A stretch of 64,000 nucleotides of DNA from Scolanthus callimorphus (taxonomy: Eukaryota > Cnidaria > Anthozoa > Actiniaria > Edwardsiidae). Where the stretch lies: NCBI GenBank assembly GCA_033964015.1, contig CM066912.1:24339605-24403604 (forward strand). The letters are read 5' to 3'. This document shows, piece after piece, positions 15,001-27,000 of this stretch. The notes beneath the pieces are model-generated. The model had not been told where the DNA came from, searched no databases, and worked only from the letters and a program-made list of their open reading frames with translations. Both the position numbers and the translations under genes were made by a program. Within the stretch, counting starts at the first letter, position 1. Every line of letters begins with the position of its first letter.

Positions 15001-18000
15001 GTTCTGTAATCAAGTGTATTGTTCTCGTCGTCGTCGCAGCTTAAGGTCTCTAATGAGAGATGTAACGGTCTACTGGGAAGAGTAGTACAAAACCGGACCG
15101 TCGCGCGTTCACACGGGACCTGCGGTGCCGGACCGATTTGGCACGGCACGGTCCCGCGTGAACACTGTTGCAAAACGTGCCAGATTTGCACCGGTACCTA
15201 CTGTACCAGAATTGTACCGGTCCGGTTTTGTACCGGTGTCGTGTGAACGCGTTTGTGAATCTCCCACGGTACGTCCTTTTATACACCTCTTTCAAGTTGT
15301 GTTGCTCCGTAAATCTATGTATCAGCATGTATCATAATGAGGTCGCTTTTATTCGAATTTGACAAACCAAATGTACACTAAAAACAATCAAAGACTAAGT
15401 GATTTCAGGCAAGAGTTATCATTGCGAATTGTGAAGTATGCTCACACTGACACACCGTTTTACGAGCAACGGTGCACTCGGCACAATATGAGTATTACAT
15501 GCACTATATCAAGTGAACAGCGAGCTCATTGGTACAAATACATCGTAGATACCCTCGGACATACTCCATACGTCCAATTTGGGTCACGTCACCCAAATCC
15601 CATATATTCTGAATAAAATCTTGATAATTCAACTCGCTGCCATTTGATCCAGGTTAGAGATTTTAAGCTGAAACTTGAGTTTCTGACTAATATCAGTTAG
15701 TTCTTTGTATTTCTGGAATTGATTTTGACAAAACATCTCGTTAAGAGGTGGTTGGGGTCACGTGACCCAGTTAGTGCAAATGGCCTATTCCGTGATGTAT
15801 AACAAGCCACCCCATAGGACGCCGTTGCTAAAAGAACCCGAGCTGTTTACATCCAACCTTTGAGTACGAAATGCCACTAAAAATCTCGAACTTACCATCC
15901 ACAAACAAAATATAATACTTAATTTATTTTATTCAATCATAAATATTGCACGTTAATTTCTAAATCAGCCGATGGAAATGGATACTTTCTCCGACTTTAA
16001 ATTTTACTAGACTGACAAAATGGCTGCTTACGTACTACGTCTCGTTCCTTCACCAGGTGTTCTTGGCGCTCCGAAGACCTGTCTACACGCCATTCTAGAT
16101 ATCCTCAACAAGGGTGTCGACACACACAGAGGTCCCACATGCATTACAGAAGCTCCTCGCTTCACCTCTCTTGCGTATAAACTCATCTACTGCTTGTGTG
16201 CTAATAAAGACACGTCCATGCCGACACTACGTTATCTTAGGTATGTCTTTCAAAATAACACTATTAGTTTGCTGTTCTATGACTACATATCACTTAAACC
16301 AGTTTTAGACCAAAGGATGGATCGAAATTTTATGAGATCTAAACGGATTGAGTTCACTACTTTTACCGTTGCCTCATTAGCATAGGCTTTAATGGGCTAC
16401 GAAACTACATGTCACGATCATCGGGCACAGGGTCTTTAGGAACCATGCTCCTCGTTAGAGCGGTTTTCACATGACTGTCGTGAAAACAATTGCAATTGAG
16501 CTATCACTAGCCAATCAGAATCGAGAGAAATCATGACTTGCACCTAAATGGCTTTTTTCTTAGCCAATTGCAAGCCGAACCAATTACTAAGTAATTACAC
16601 AATTGTATTTACTACAGAATTTGATTGGCTGAGAAAAATGACTAGCCAATGAGAACGCAAAGCAATCGCAATTACATAACAAGTCTTGACAGTCATGTGA
16701 AATCCGCTCTATTGAAATCAAACGTAATATGCAATTTCTTGTACCGTTTCAGAACCAGCCACGACTTTTTATACCAGCATCTCCAGCACCTGCCATTCAA
16801 ACGGCTTGTAACCATGGAAACGAATGACGATCTAGTCCCGCCCCTATGCATAGCCAATCAGCAGTCGTGGTTGTTGAAGGCAGCAGCGATTGAGCTGAAG
16901 GTCACGGCACAGAGTCGTCAGAGGTCACACACGCAACGACTGTTAGGTACGATAATCTCCGGTAATCAGGGCCCGAAGCGACATGACAAAAAAATGGTTG
17001 AGACCTTTAGTTTCACGAATTTCGCGAATTTTTGTTTTTTTGAGGGGGATCCACAGGAAAAAATTGCGTAAAAACATGAATGGTTTTGGTAGCGTTTTTC
17101 CATTAATGTACTTTAACATTCATGGCAAAGTGTGGTCTTCCCATTAACATCATTAATGGAAAGTTTGGTCTTCCCATTAACATTTTTCTCACATTAAAAA
17201 AAATACGCTACCAAAACCATTAATGTGTTAAGCAATTTTTCCCTGTGGAGGGGGGGGGGACTCAGAGGGGGGGGGGGGATAGGGGCTCAGGAGATTTCCC
17301 ACACAGCTACTGTATTTGCTAGAGCAAGTTTACAACTGGCCTCCGTTATTTTCACTCCTCCCTCTCCCCCCCGTTTCTGGATATCCTAGATCCTTCCCTG
17401 ACATGCATATGCTGACGTTGTGTTACTTTTTAAATCACCTTTTTCCAGGTCTGATCCTGAACGAGCCATCAGCACTAGGGGCACTAGGATCTTCCCAGAT
17501 GCCAGATCTCATCTCACGTCAGGACCACGAGTTGTCCATGACCAGTCAAAACCAGAGTCTTTACCAGACAGCACTCTATGCCGATACCCCTGTCCAGACA
17601 CAGACCCGGCGCAAGATATTGAGTATTCTGGACTCGGTGGAATTTTGCCAGGAATTTCCTATCCCGCTGCAGGTGAGCGTGAAAACAATATAGACAGTCA
17701 GACAGCTAAGCCCCATTTTTTCGACTTGTTTTTCTCTCTCTAAAACATGGAACTTTGCAGAGTGGAATACTTATCAGGGCCCGACATTAACTTTTTTCTC
17801 TAGGCGCCATAAAAATTTAGTCGCCAAAATGCAAAGATTTAGTCGCCACATTAACATGGATCTCAGCTGAACTTAGAAAGATGGGGTGCCATTTGGTGAC
17901 TACCTCTAAAATGTTGGTCGCAAAGTCCCCAAATTTAGTCGCCATTGGCGACCATATGGTAGCAGTGTCGCGCCCTGCTTGTGGGTACATGTCAATTTTT

Positions 18001-21000
18001 GATTAGGAGGTATCACGGCAAATACTTTTTAAAATAATATCATAGACAGCTCGCGAGGCTACTGTTCAGTCGCCATTTTGTAATTTGTTATTCATGAGTT
18101 TGTGCACTTCTTCTACAAATTTGTGAAGCGATTCTCCAGATTGTGCAGCAAAATCAATCATTTTGTTTCATCAAGAATCCATGAATACCTTAACGCTTAA
18201 AGTTTCATGCTTTTATAAAAACGCGCAATCATTTGATGCAAAGCGTGATGGCAGCCTCTCTGCCGTTTCCAAAAAAGTCTGATTCTTTCTCTGTTCTTCC
18301 TCCAAGCTTAATTATTTCGACCACGCAGTGACAGAACGCGTGATCTCCTCGTGTGAGCAGAAATCAGACGACACGGGCGTGGTGTATTGTAACGTGCGCG
18401 AACTCCATCGCCTACTGATGACCGAGATCAGTGGAGTGCAAGGTGCAGCTACTGCTGGACAAAAAAACTTCTTTTACAGGTAGGTACATGCCCCGACTGA
18501 CGGTAGATAGATAATTCGTTTATTAAATAGTACCTCTCGCAGTGTAGAACACTGAATTATAGGTAATATATGACGACAATAATTATACATAATTGAGATA
18601 ATAAGCAAAGTAGTTCGTAGTGAATTTCCCAAAACGGTCCGTATTTGTACGTTTGATGGTAGTTTTTGTAGTATTTCTCAAGTTGTATGGGTTGTTCTTA
18701 TATTCCAAGCGGCTTCTAACTAAACAGTACAATGGATTCGCTGGTGTTAATGATTCTATGAAATGACTGCACGCTTCATCGCGCCTATTAGCTAGCGTGG
18801 CGATATTGGCGGCAGAGAGAGCCTCTGAATACGCTAGGTCTGGAAAGACCATGGCCAACGCGCGTTTCTGTACCTTTTCTATAGCATGCGATAGATACTG
18901 GGGCAGATTGGCATACGCAGGAGTAGCATACTCCAGAATAGGTCGGATGAGCGTGCAGTACACCTTCACCAAATCTGTTTTCGAGACACCTGAGCGCTTT
19001 AGCGTTCTGAGAGCATACATTCTTCGGTTGGCTTTCTTGATTATATAGTCCGTCTGCTCCCCCCAAGACAAGTCGTTTGATATATATATACCCAGGAATT
19101 TGAACGACTTGACGCATTCAATTACTGCACCGCCGATGGAAAGGGGGGGACAGACGAAACTGTTATACTTCAAGAAATCCACCGCCATTGTTTTGCACTT
19201 TTTTGGATTTAAGCGCATGTTGTTCCGTGAAGCAAAGCATTGAATATCATTGACAATACTATCCAATATGGAGGGGGAGTTGCGAGGCACTATCTCCATA
19301 ACTGTAAGATCGTCTACATATTTTACTCTGGGACCCCACCCCTTTACCAAGTCGTTGACCATAATTGCAAATAAGATGGGGCTGAGCTTGGTCCCTTGAG
19401 GGATGCCACCATTAAGGGGCAAAAGTGGGGATGTTGAAAGCGCGATCTTGATGCACTGGGACCTATCTAGCAGAAATGCAGCGACCCATCTCAGTAAACA
19501 TGGGTGTACGTTATAGGACTTAAGCTTGTTTAGTAAGATGTTATGGTCTATAAGGTCAAAAGCCTTGCGGAAATCTGCGAAAAATAATCTGACCCAGCAG
19601 TTGCCGTTGTCAAGTGCCTCAAGCGTGAGGTGAAGGAGATAGTTAATTGCATGACAGGTTGATTTGCCAGCAACAGCAAACTGCTTTGGGTCGAGATCGC
19701 ACAGTATATCAGGTAACATTCTCACTAACGTAAATCCTTCCATCAGTTTTGCCATCTGGCAGGTGAGAGAGACGGGCCGGATGTCATCTTCTATGGTCTT
19801 GGCAGGGGTCTGCTTAGGCAGTGGACGGCCAATCGCACTCTTGAGCAGGGCTGGCAAGTACCCTTCGCGGAGGGACGCGTTGTACATATCGGCGAGGACT
19901 GGGGCGAGCTCCGGAGCGAATGTCTTGAGCACAACGTTAGGTATTTGGTCGGGACCCATAGATTTTCTTGCCTGGACTGAACGCAGGGCTTTGAGTGCCT
20001 CGACCTCAGACACCAACAGCCAGTCAGGGATGTCAACAACTTCGATGGTGTCAACATCGGCTTGCGAGAGAGGAATAAATGACGACGTGAGTCCAACAAA
20101 GAATTCATTGATTCTATGGCATAGGGTGTCAATCGTCTCTATGTCATCATTGAGAAGTTGACGGTACCATTCCCCTTCTTTGTGTGACATACCAGAGATG
20201 CCTTTGACCTCATTCCACCAACGTCCGACATGTGTGCTTTTCAGGTTCTTCACTTTAGACTCGTAGTACGCTTTTTTGGCGGACCTGATTGCATTAGCCA
20301 CCTTATTACGCCACATTTTAAACGCCGCTGAGTCTTTCCCGAATTTTCCGAAGCAACGCTGCCGTTTAGCAATCCACGCTTTTATCCTGGATGAGATCCA
20401 GGGCTTGTCAGTGCTACACCGGCGTGTTGTTTTCAGGGGCAGGAATTTATTGATGGCATCAGATATTGTCCCCTTGAAGACCTGAAATTTATCTTCGCAC
20501 GAGGGAGCAGAGAGCAGCTCCTGCCATGAGAACGTTGTAATCCACTGACCGAACTCGCGCAAGCGGCTGGGTCTAGTATCACGCTTGGTAATTGATTCTT
20601 TTGTTCGGTTGTTGAAGGCATTCTCGCCTGACTGCACAAGGGCACAATAATGATCACTGGCCCCTAGCTTGGGGAGTTGACGCGGCTCACTCAGCAGCTT
20701 TGGTCGATTTGTCAAGCACCAGTCAAGTGTCCCTGTGTCACGAGTAAGCACTTTTACAACTTGGGTTAGCCCACTTGCTCGTCTAAATACTGCTGGGGAG
20801 ATCTTTGTCGCATTTGGGTTGAAATCTCCGGTGACCATAACCAGGCTGTCCGGGTGCTTTAGCAGGTGTGAATCTACTACCTGCTGAACATGGTCGTACA
20901 GGGAGGTATTGTCCTGGGCCACGGCGTTTGTAGGGTGATAGACGGCGCCAATAAGGAGGGAAGATATTTCTCTCGGCAAACGCGTGGGCCTGAGTTCGAG

Positions 21001-24000
21001 CCACATCACTTCGGACAGAGTACCAGTGGGTTCCAGGTGAGTAAGTCTCTTACTTGGAATATTCGAGCGCACATATATTGCTACGCCACCACAGGGACTG
21101 CCACGATCTTTGCGAAAGAGGACAAAACCTTCAATGGCGACGGCAGAGTCCGGGATCTCACTATGGAGCCATGTCTCCGTAATACATGCAACTCCGATTC
21201 CATTAAGTGCTAGTACACAGGATAGTTCATCTACCTTGTTCCATAAGCAACGTGAGTTGCATATCAACACTGTAGGGATGTGCACCGGCGTTGGTCTGAG
21301 AGAATCAGTTCCATTATCACTGCCCTCGGATGGGTTGGCTGTGGAGGTGGATGCCACAGGGAGTCCGGGACCTGACCGATCACTATCACGAAGAGCTGAT
21401 CGTTTTCGCTTCGATCGAAATGATTTCAAACAGACCAGTAATTTATTTTTATTAGCCAGATAGAGCGTATTTCACATGAGCGTAGTAAGACCAAATACGA
21501 CAATTGGGAGTTTGCGTGAGGTGTTGAGGTATTGCGTGACATTTTGAATTTTGATCCCAGCAAAATAAAAATATCATATTTGAAAAGAGCTCACCGAAAT
21601 ATGTGAAATCCTAAAATTTGAGGTGGTTTCGATAAACAACACAGAAGTTATGAGCGTGTTTCGATAAACAACACAGAAGTTATGAGCGTTGGTTGTTTTC
21701 CTATAGGTTTAGTGTTGTGGTGGCAACATGTGCCCACCACCACATAAAACGTATAGAGAAACAGCCTACTTCGGGCGCCAATAACTTATATTTACCCAAA
21801 TCAACTCAAATTTTCGGCTTTTTCTAATCTCGGCAAGCTCTTTGCAAATATGGTATTTTTATTTTATTAGGATCACGATTCAAAATGTCACGCAACACCT
21901 GCAAACTCCCCATTTTTAACGAGAGTAAATTCAAGTTGCTGCTGAATGGCGTCCTCCACAGTCAAGCACACGCGAAGTAAAAACGCTATCACGCGGTGGG
22001 CACGTGATTACTAAATGCACCATATAATTAGTTCAAACACGCACTTTGCCCAACTCCAACACTTTTTGCCATGCAAGCGTGGACATGCCCTGAGTCCAGG
22101 GTTATTTGGTGGCCATTGCCAACAGGTTTTGTAATCAATTACTGATCAGACTACAAGTTGCATGCTGTTAATTAAACCTTTTGTTTGTTTTCCAGGAAGT
22201 GAAAGACATCCTAGCCAACGTTGTCGAGCGTAACATGGTGCGCGAGAGTCTACAGGGGAAGAAAGAAGCGTTCGAGGCATGGCGACAAGTAGTTGAAGTC
22301 ATATTAGCTTCATGTCCTGCAGATATGCTTCCCAGGGAGGTCAAGAAAGCGGTCATACTGGAAACACTACAGGATCTTCTAATGAAGGTGTGTATGGGAA
22401 TCCCCTCAATAGTTTGACAATGAAGGAATGCTCAGTGGTTTGACAGCATGGGAATCCCCTCAGTGGTTTGATTTATGGGAATCCCCTCAATATTTTGACA
22501 GTATGGGAATCCCCTCAATAGTTTGACAGTATGGGAATCCCCTCAGTGGTTTGATTTTATGGGAATCCCCTCAATATTTTACAGTATGGGAATCCCCTCA
22601 ATAGTTTGACAGTATGGGAATCCCCTCAGTGGTTTGATTTTATGGGAATCCCCTTAATATTTTGACAGTATGGGAATCCCCTCAATAGTTTGACAGTATG
22701 GGAACCCCCTCAATAGTTTGACAGTATGTGAATCCCCTCAATAGTTTGAAAGTATGGGAATTCCCTCAATAGCTTGAGAGTATGGGAATCCCCTCAATAT
22801 TTTTACAGTATGGGGATTCCCCCAATAGTTTGAAAGTATGGGAATCCCCTCAGTAGTTTGAAAGTATGGGAATCCCTCAATGGTTTGACAGTATTGGAAT
22901 CCCCAGTGAATTTGTACTGCAGGTTTCCACTACGTTTTCCTGGCCTGATCCACGTTATCACGGTCTTGAATTTAGGTTGTGCCTGTGTTGCGAAAGTATC
23001 ATGTGATTTTTGAACAGTAGCATTTACTTTCGTATAGTCAGCGCGTCATCGACAGTTCTCCATAACACCCCCCTGAAATTTGAACAAATCTCAATTAAAT
23101 CTATAGATCGCCCAGGAGGATTCACTCCCCGAACTAACAGCCCCTGTGTCCGGAGTCATCGTCACGCTTATGACCCACCTTCGTCATTGTGCCCTCCCTG
23201 GGGACACGCCCAGTCCCTCGATGTCCCTCTTAGACGGCACCCTAGGAGGAAGGTCCATTATGTCCCGTGGCAGTAGTACCCCATCGGGGCCTTTATTTGC
23301 TATCTTGAGGGGTTTAATTGAGGCGGTGCTCCGATCTGGTGGGGGACTGCAAAGAGTGAGGGCTAATCTGTATACTGCGATGTTGTACTTCATGCAAATG
23401 GTACAGAAGCCCGAGGAAAGCAAGGAAAAAGGTAAAACGTTTTGTGCCCACTGGCGCGAGTTAAATAGATTTTTTTTTACCAGATACATCTGATTCAGAA
23501 ATGGTTGTATCATCACAACTTATAACAAAGTATACCAAAAGAGTATCATAGACACTTTTCTTGATACAGCCGATTGCGTTTGAGCGTTTTACCCTGACAG
23601 TTCGCACGTTATGTTTGAAAGTTACGTTTCTAAGAGGAGACGAGACGTTTCTATGGCGTACCAAAGAGTTCTGTCCTCTCTGATTGGTCAGTGAAAAATA
23701 CACATGGCGGTTGCCCTTGGAAACGTCCGACTTTTTGTCTCACAACGCAACTTTCAAACGTTCAAACGTAACGTGCGAACTGTTAGGGTAAAACGCTCAA
23801 ACGCAATCGGCTGTATTAATACTTGAAATGATTCATCGAAATGATTTATCGATCGCAACAAATTTTACGAGAATTTCGTCCCTTTTAGTCTCTCCCATGA
23901 TGCATCGCGGGCTACAACAGACAACAGTGACGGTGCAACCTTTCTTGGTGTTGTAAGGCACCAGAGGCATAAAGACAATAGAACACAAAATATCGTAGAA

Positions 24001-27000
24001 CGAAACAATAAGATTGAGTTGTCCCTGGAAATCCAGTGTACAATGTTGTAAATAGTCGTCTTTCTAAGGTTAATTCAAACTACAACCTTAGATCAGGAAG
24101 GGAGTTCAACGTTTAACTAACACACACTGATCGTTTTGCAAACTTTGTAACACATAAGTTTGCTCGCCACTTGAACATCAACACAGACACAGACTAGCCT
24201 GCATGTATTTAGTTTGTAATATTATTACTACTGACCATACTTGTAATTCAGCTCTAAGCTGCAAAAAGTATAATAAACATATTTATTTATTTATTTATTT
24301 GAATACAATAGCTCCCATCAAAAATACAATACATCTTGCAACACAAAGAAAGAACCACCATATGGCTTCCGTCGCGTCGTTCACTGACAGGGCAATAATC
24401 TATTTTCTAGAAATATATTTGCTCTATTGTATGAATAAATCTAGTTCCTAAAAGCAGGAATATCACTATTCCCGGGATTATATGAGAAAAAAAAACAACT
24501 CATTGCGACTCTTGTGGTTCCTTCTCGGTAGGTGTTCTGGAAGGAATTCTCTCTCAGCCTGGTGAGTCCTGGGACCTAGGGACCTTATCTGTGTTGTCCA
24601 GCTATGGGGAACCTTTTATGGAGATGGTGTGTAGAGATGCATGCGATGGGCATGATGTCGGGCGGGTGAGTTCTCAAAGCTGTTTATTTGAAGGCACCAG
24701 AGAATTCGGATGGTGCAGATAAAACAAGTTTGCCGTGTTCGTAACCACAGTTCCCCACCCACACCTCAAAGGGGAGACTCTGGTGACAGCCATCTGAGAG
24801 TCTTCCCTGACTGGCTAAAACGACCCGCATACACCTTATTCCAAAATGGCCGACTTATTGTTCCATTGGCCCTTGTGGCCTCACTCTCGTGAAATTATCT
24901 TTTGTCTTTCAACTTGAGTGAATATAAAAGAAAATACTAATTTCGTGAGGCCACAAGGGCCAATCAGCCATTTTGGAATAAGGTGTTTGCGTACATAAGA
25001 TCAGCTTTATCTCGGTTTTGAAAAGCGCATATCAGTAATTAGTCAAATCACACTAGTGGTCTATTATCAATGCTGCGTTCTGATTGGTTGAGCTACTAGT
25101 AGGCTATAAGTTATAGCCTACTAGTAGCGAAAAGTGTCGGATTTGAAAGCCAGAAAATGGCAAATGACCAGAACAAAAACATTTTTTGGCAATACAAATT
25201 GACCTACTTGTGTGATTTGACTAAAACAATTATTCCTCTCGCCCTCATGGGCTCTGAGTCAATAGCCCATTAGGCCGAAATTCGGGCTCGAGGAATAATT
25301 GTTAAATAGTAAATAACACCAATATTATTTTGATAGTCGTCTTTTCAACTTTTTCCACCGACTTTTTCATTCTACAAGAATCTTTACACATGCATCAGTG
25401 ACTATGGTCTGCAAAGGCCTTCAAATGGATGTCACCAGAGCTTCCCCCGCGAGGTGAGGAGCCGGAGAGCTCTTTGTGCGATAATCGTGTTGCGCATGGG
25501 CACGCATAAAAGGTCTGTTGCGTCATGGCTAATCAAGGCAAGATGGCGGAAATTCTGACTTCAGTTTCGTAGGGAAGGCAAGCCTGCAATCTGCACTAGA
25601 ATGAATAAATTATTTCTATTCAAAGAAGAATATTTTGCATATAATCTTTTTCAATGTTAAACGCCAAGAGGTGTTCGGATTTTTTAACTGAGAAACCAAG
25701 AAAAGTCCCGACTTTCATACATACCCGTTATACCTTGAAAATATCATCCATTCCTTGTTTGTCAACTGTTTTTTCAGATGCTGGCTTTCTCTTTGCTTGA
25801 CGCCATTGTCACTATCGACTGGCAAAAACGATGGCTCAACTTCTTCTCCCTAAAAGGGTTCCTCAGGAACATAATAGAGGGGCTCATCCAAGAGGACGAA
25901 AGACTGCAGACTATGCTGGACCCCTCACCAGAGCCCCTCAAGGCCCTGTACATCTACGAGTCCAAAATGTCCCTCTTGACTTGCATTGCGCAGTCCCCAG
26001 AAGGAGCACATGCCCTTCTCCATTCCGGCCTCATGTCGAGGCTGGCCGAGTGCAGCTTTCTGAACCAGCGGCCTGAGTACGAGCCTCGAGGCAGCGTGAG
26101 TGACAGTTACCAAGGCTACCAGGAGGACTTGTCACGTGACTTCGTGCCTACAGTAATGGAGAGATATCGACAATTGCTGATCCCGGCGCTCAAGGTCATT
26201 TGCAGCGTGCTGACGTCACTCGGCTTGCAGCACAGGGAAGCCTCGATGAAGGTAGGAGTACAATAATATCGAGTATTGACGTCAGTAAGTGACGTCATAA
26301 ACTTTGACGCAATAGCGCTGTGCACTGATGACGTCACACTAATTACAACTCAGACAAGCAATAGAGCGGATTTCACATGACTGTCAACACTTGTTATGTA
26401 ATTGCGATTGCTTTGCGTTCTCATTGGCTACTCGTTTTTCTCAGCCAATCAAATTCTGTAGTAAATACAATTGTGTAATTACTTAGTAATTGGTTCGGCT
26501 TGTGATTGGCTGAGAGAAAAGCCATTTAGGAGCAAGTGGTGATTTCTCTCGATTCTGATTGGCTAGTGATTGCTCAATTGCAATTGTTTTCACGACAGTC
26601 ATGTGAAATCCGCTCTATACTTTTTACCATTTTCTCAGTTTTCTCTCTAAAGAACGATACAAAATGAATTGGTAAACTGGTAGCCCCACTCATTATAGCA
26701 GAGCTGTACTCCTACCCTGGTTCGTATTTCGAGCGCTTTCCTGCTGAATGGGATTTTCTGAGTCTCGTGATCTAATTTTTGGAATCTGTGCGCAGCGCTA
26801 TTGGCGTATTTTAACGTCATGTAAGTCGTATTGTGTTTTGTCTGTTTAAACACCCGAAAATGACTGTGAAATTTCTCGAAATCGCTCAATGATCTGATCA
26901 TTGTACCAAACTTTTCTGTTGTTTTGCTTACAGTGTCAGCATAGACGCCGATGCGCGATTTTGTTGTGCTAAAATCAAGCTGTAGCGCAACTTCAGGTTA

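Noticed and set aside
22391..22912. Regularly spaced repeats that could suggest a CRISPR array
   Set aside because: Units are contiguous 28-mers with no unique spacers, in eukaryotic intron sequence.
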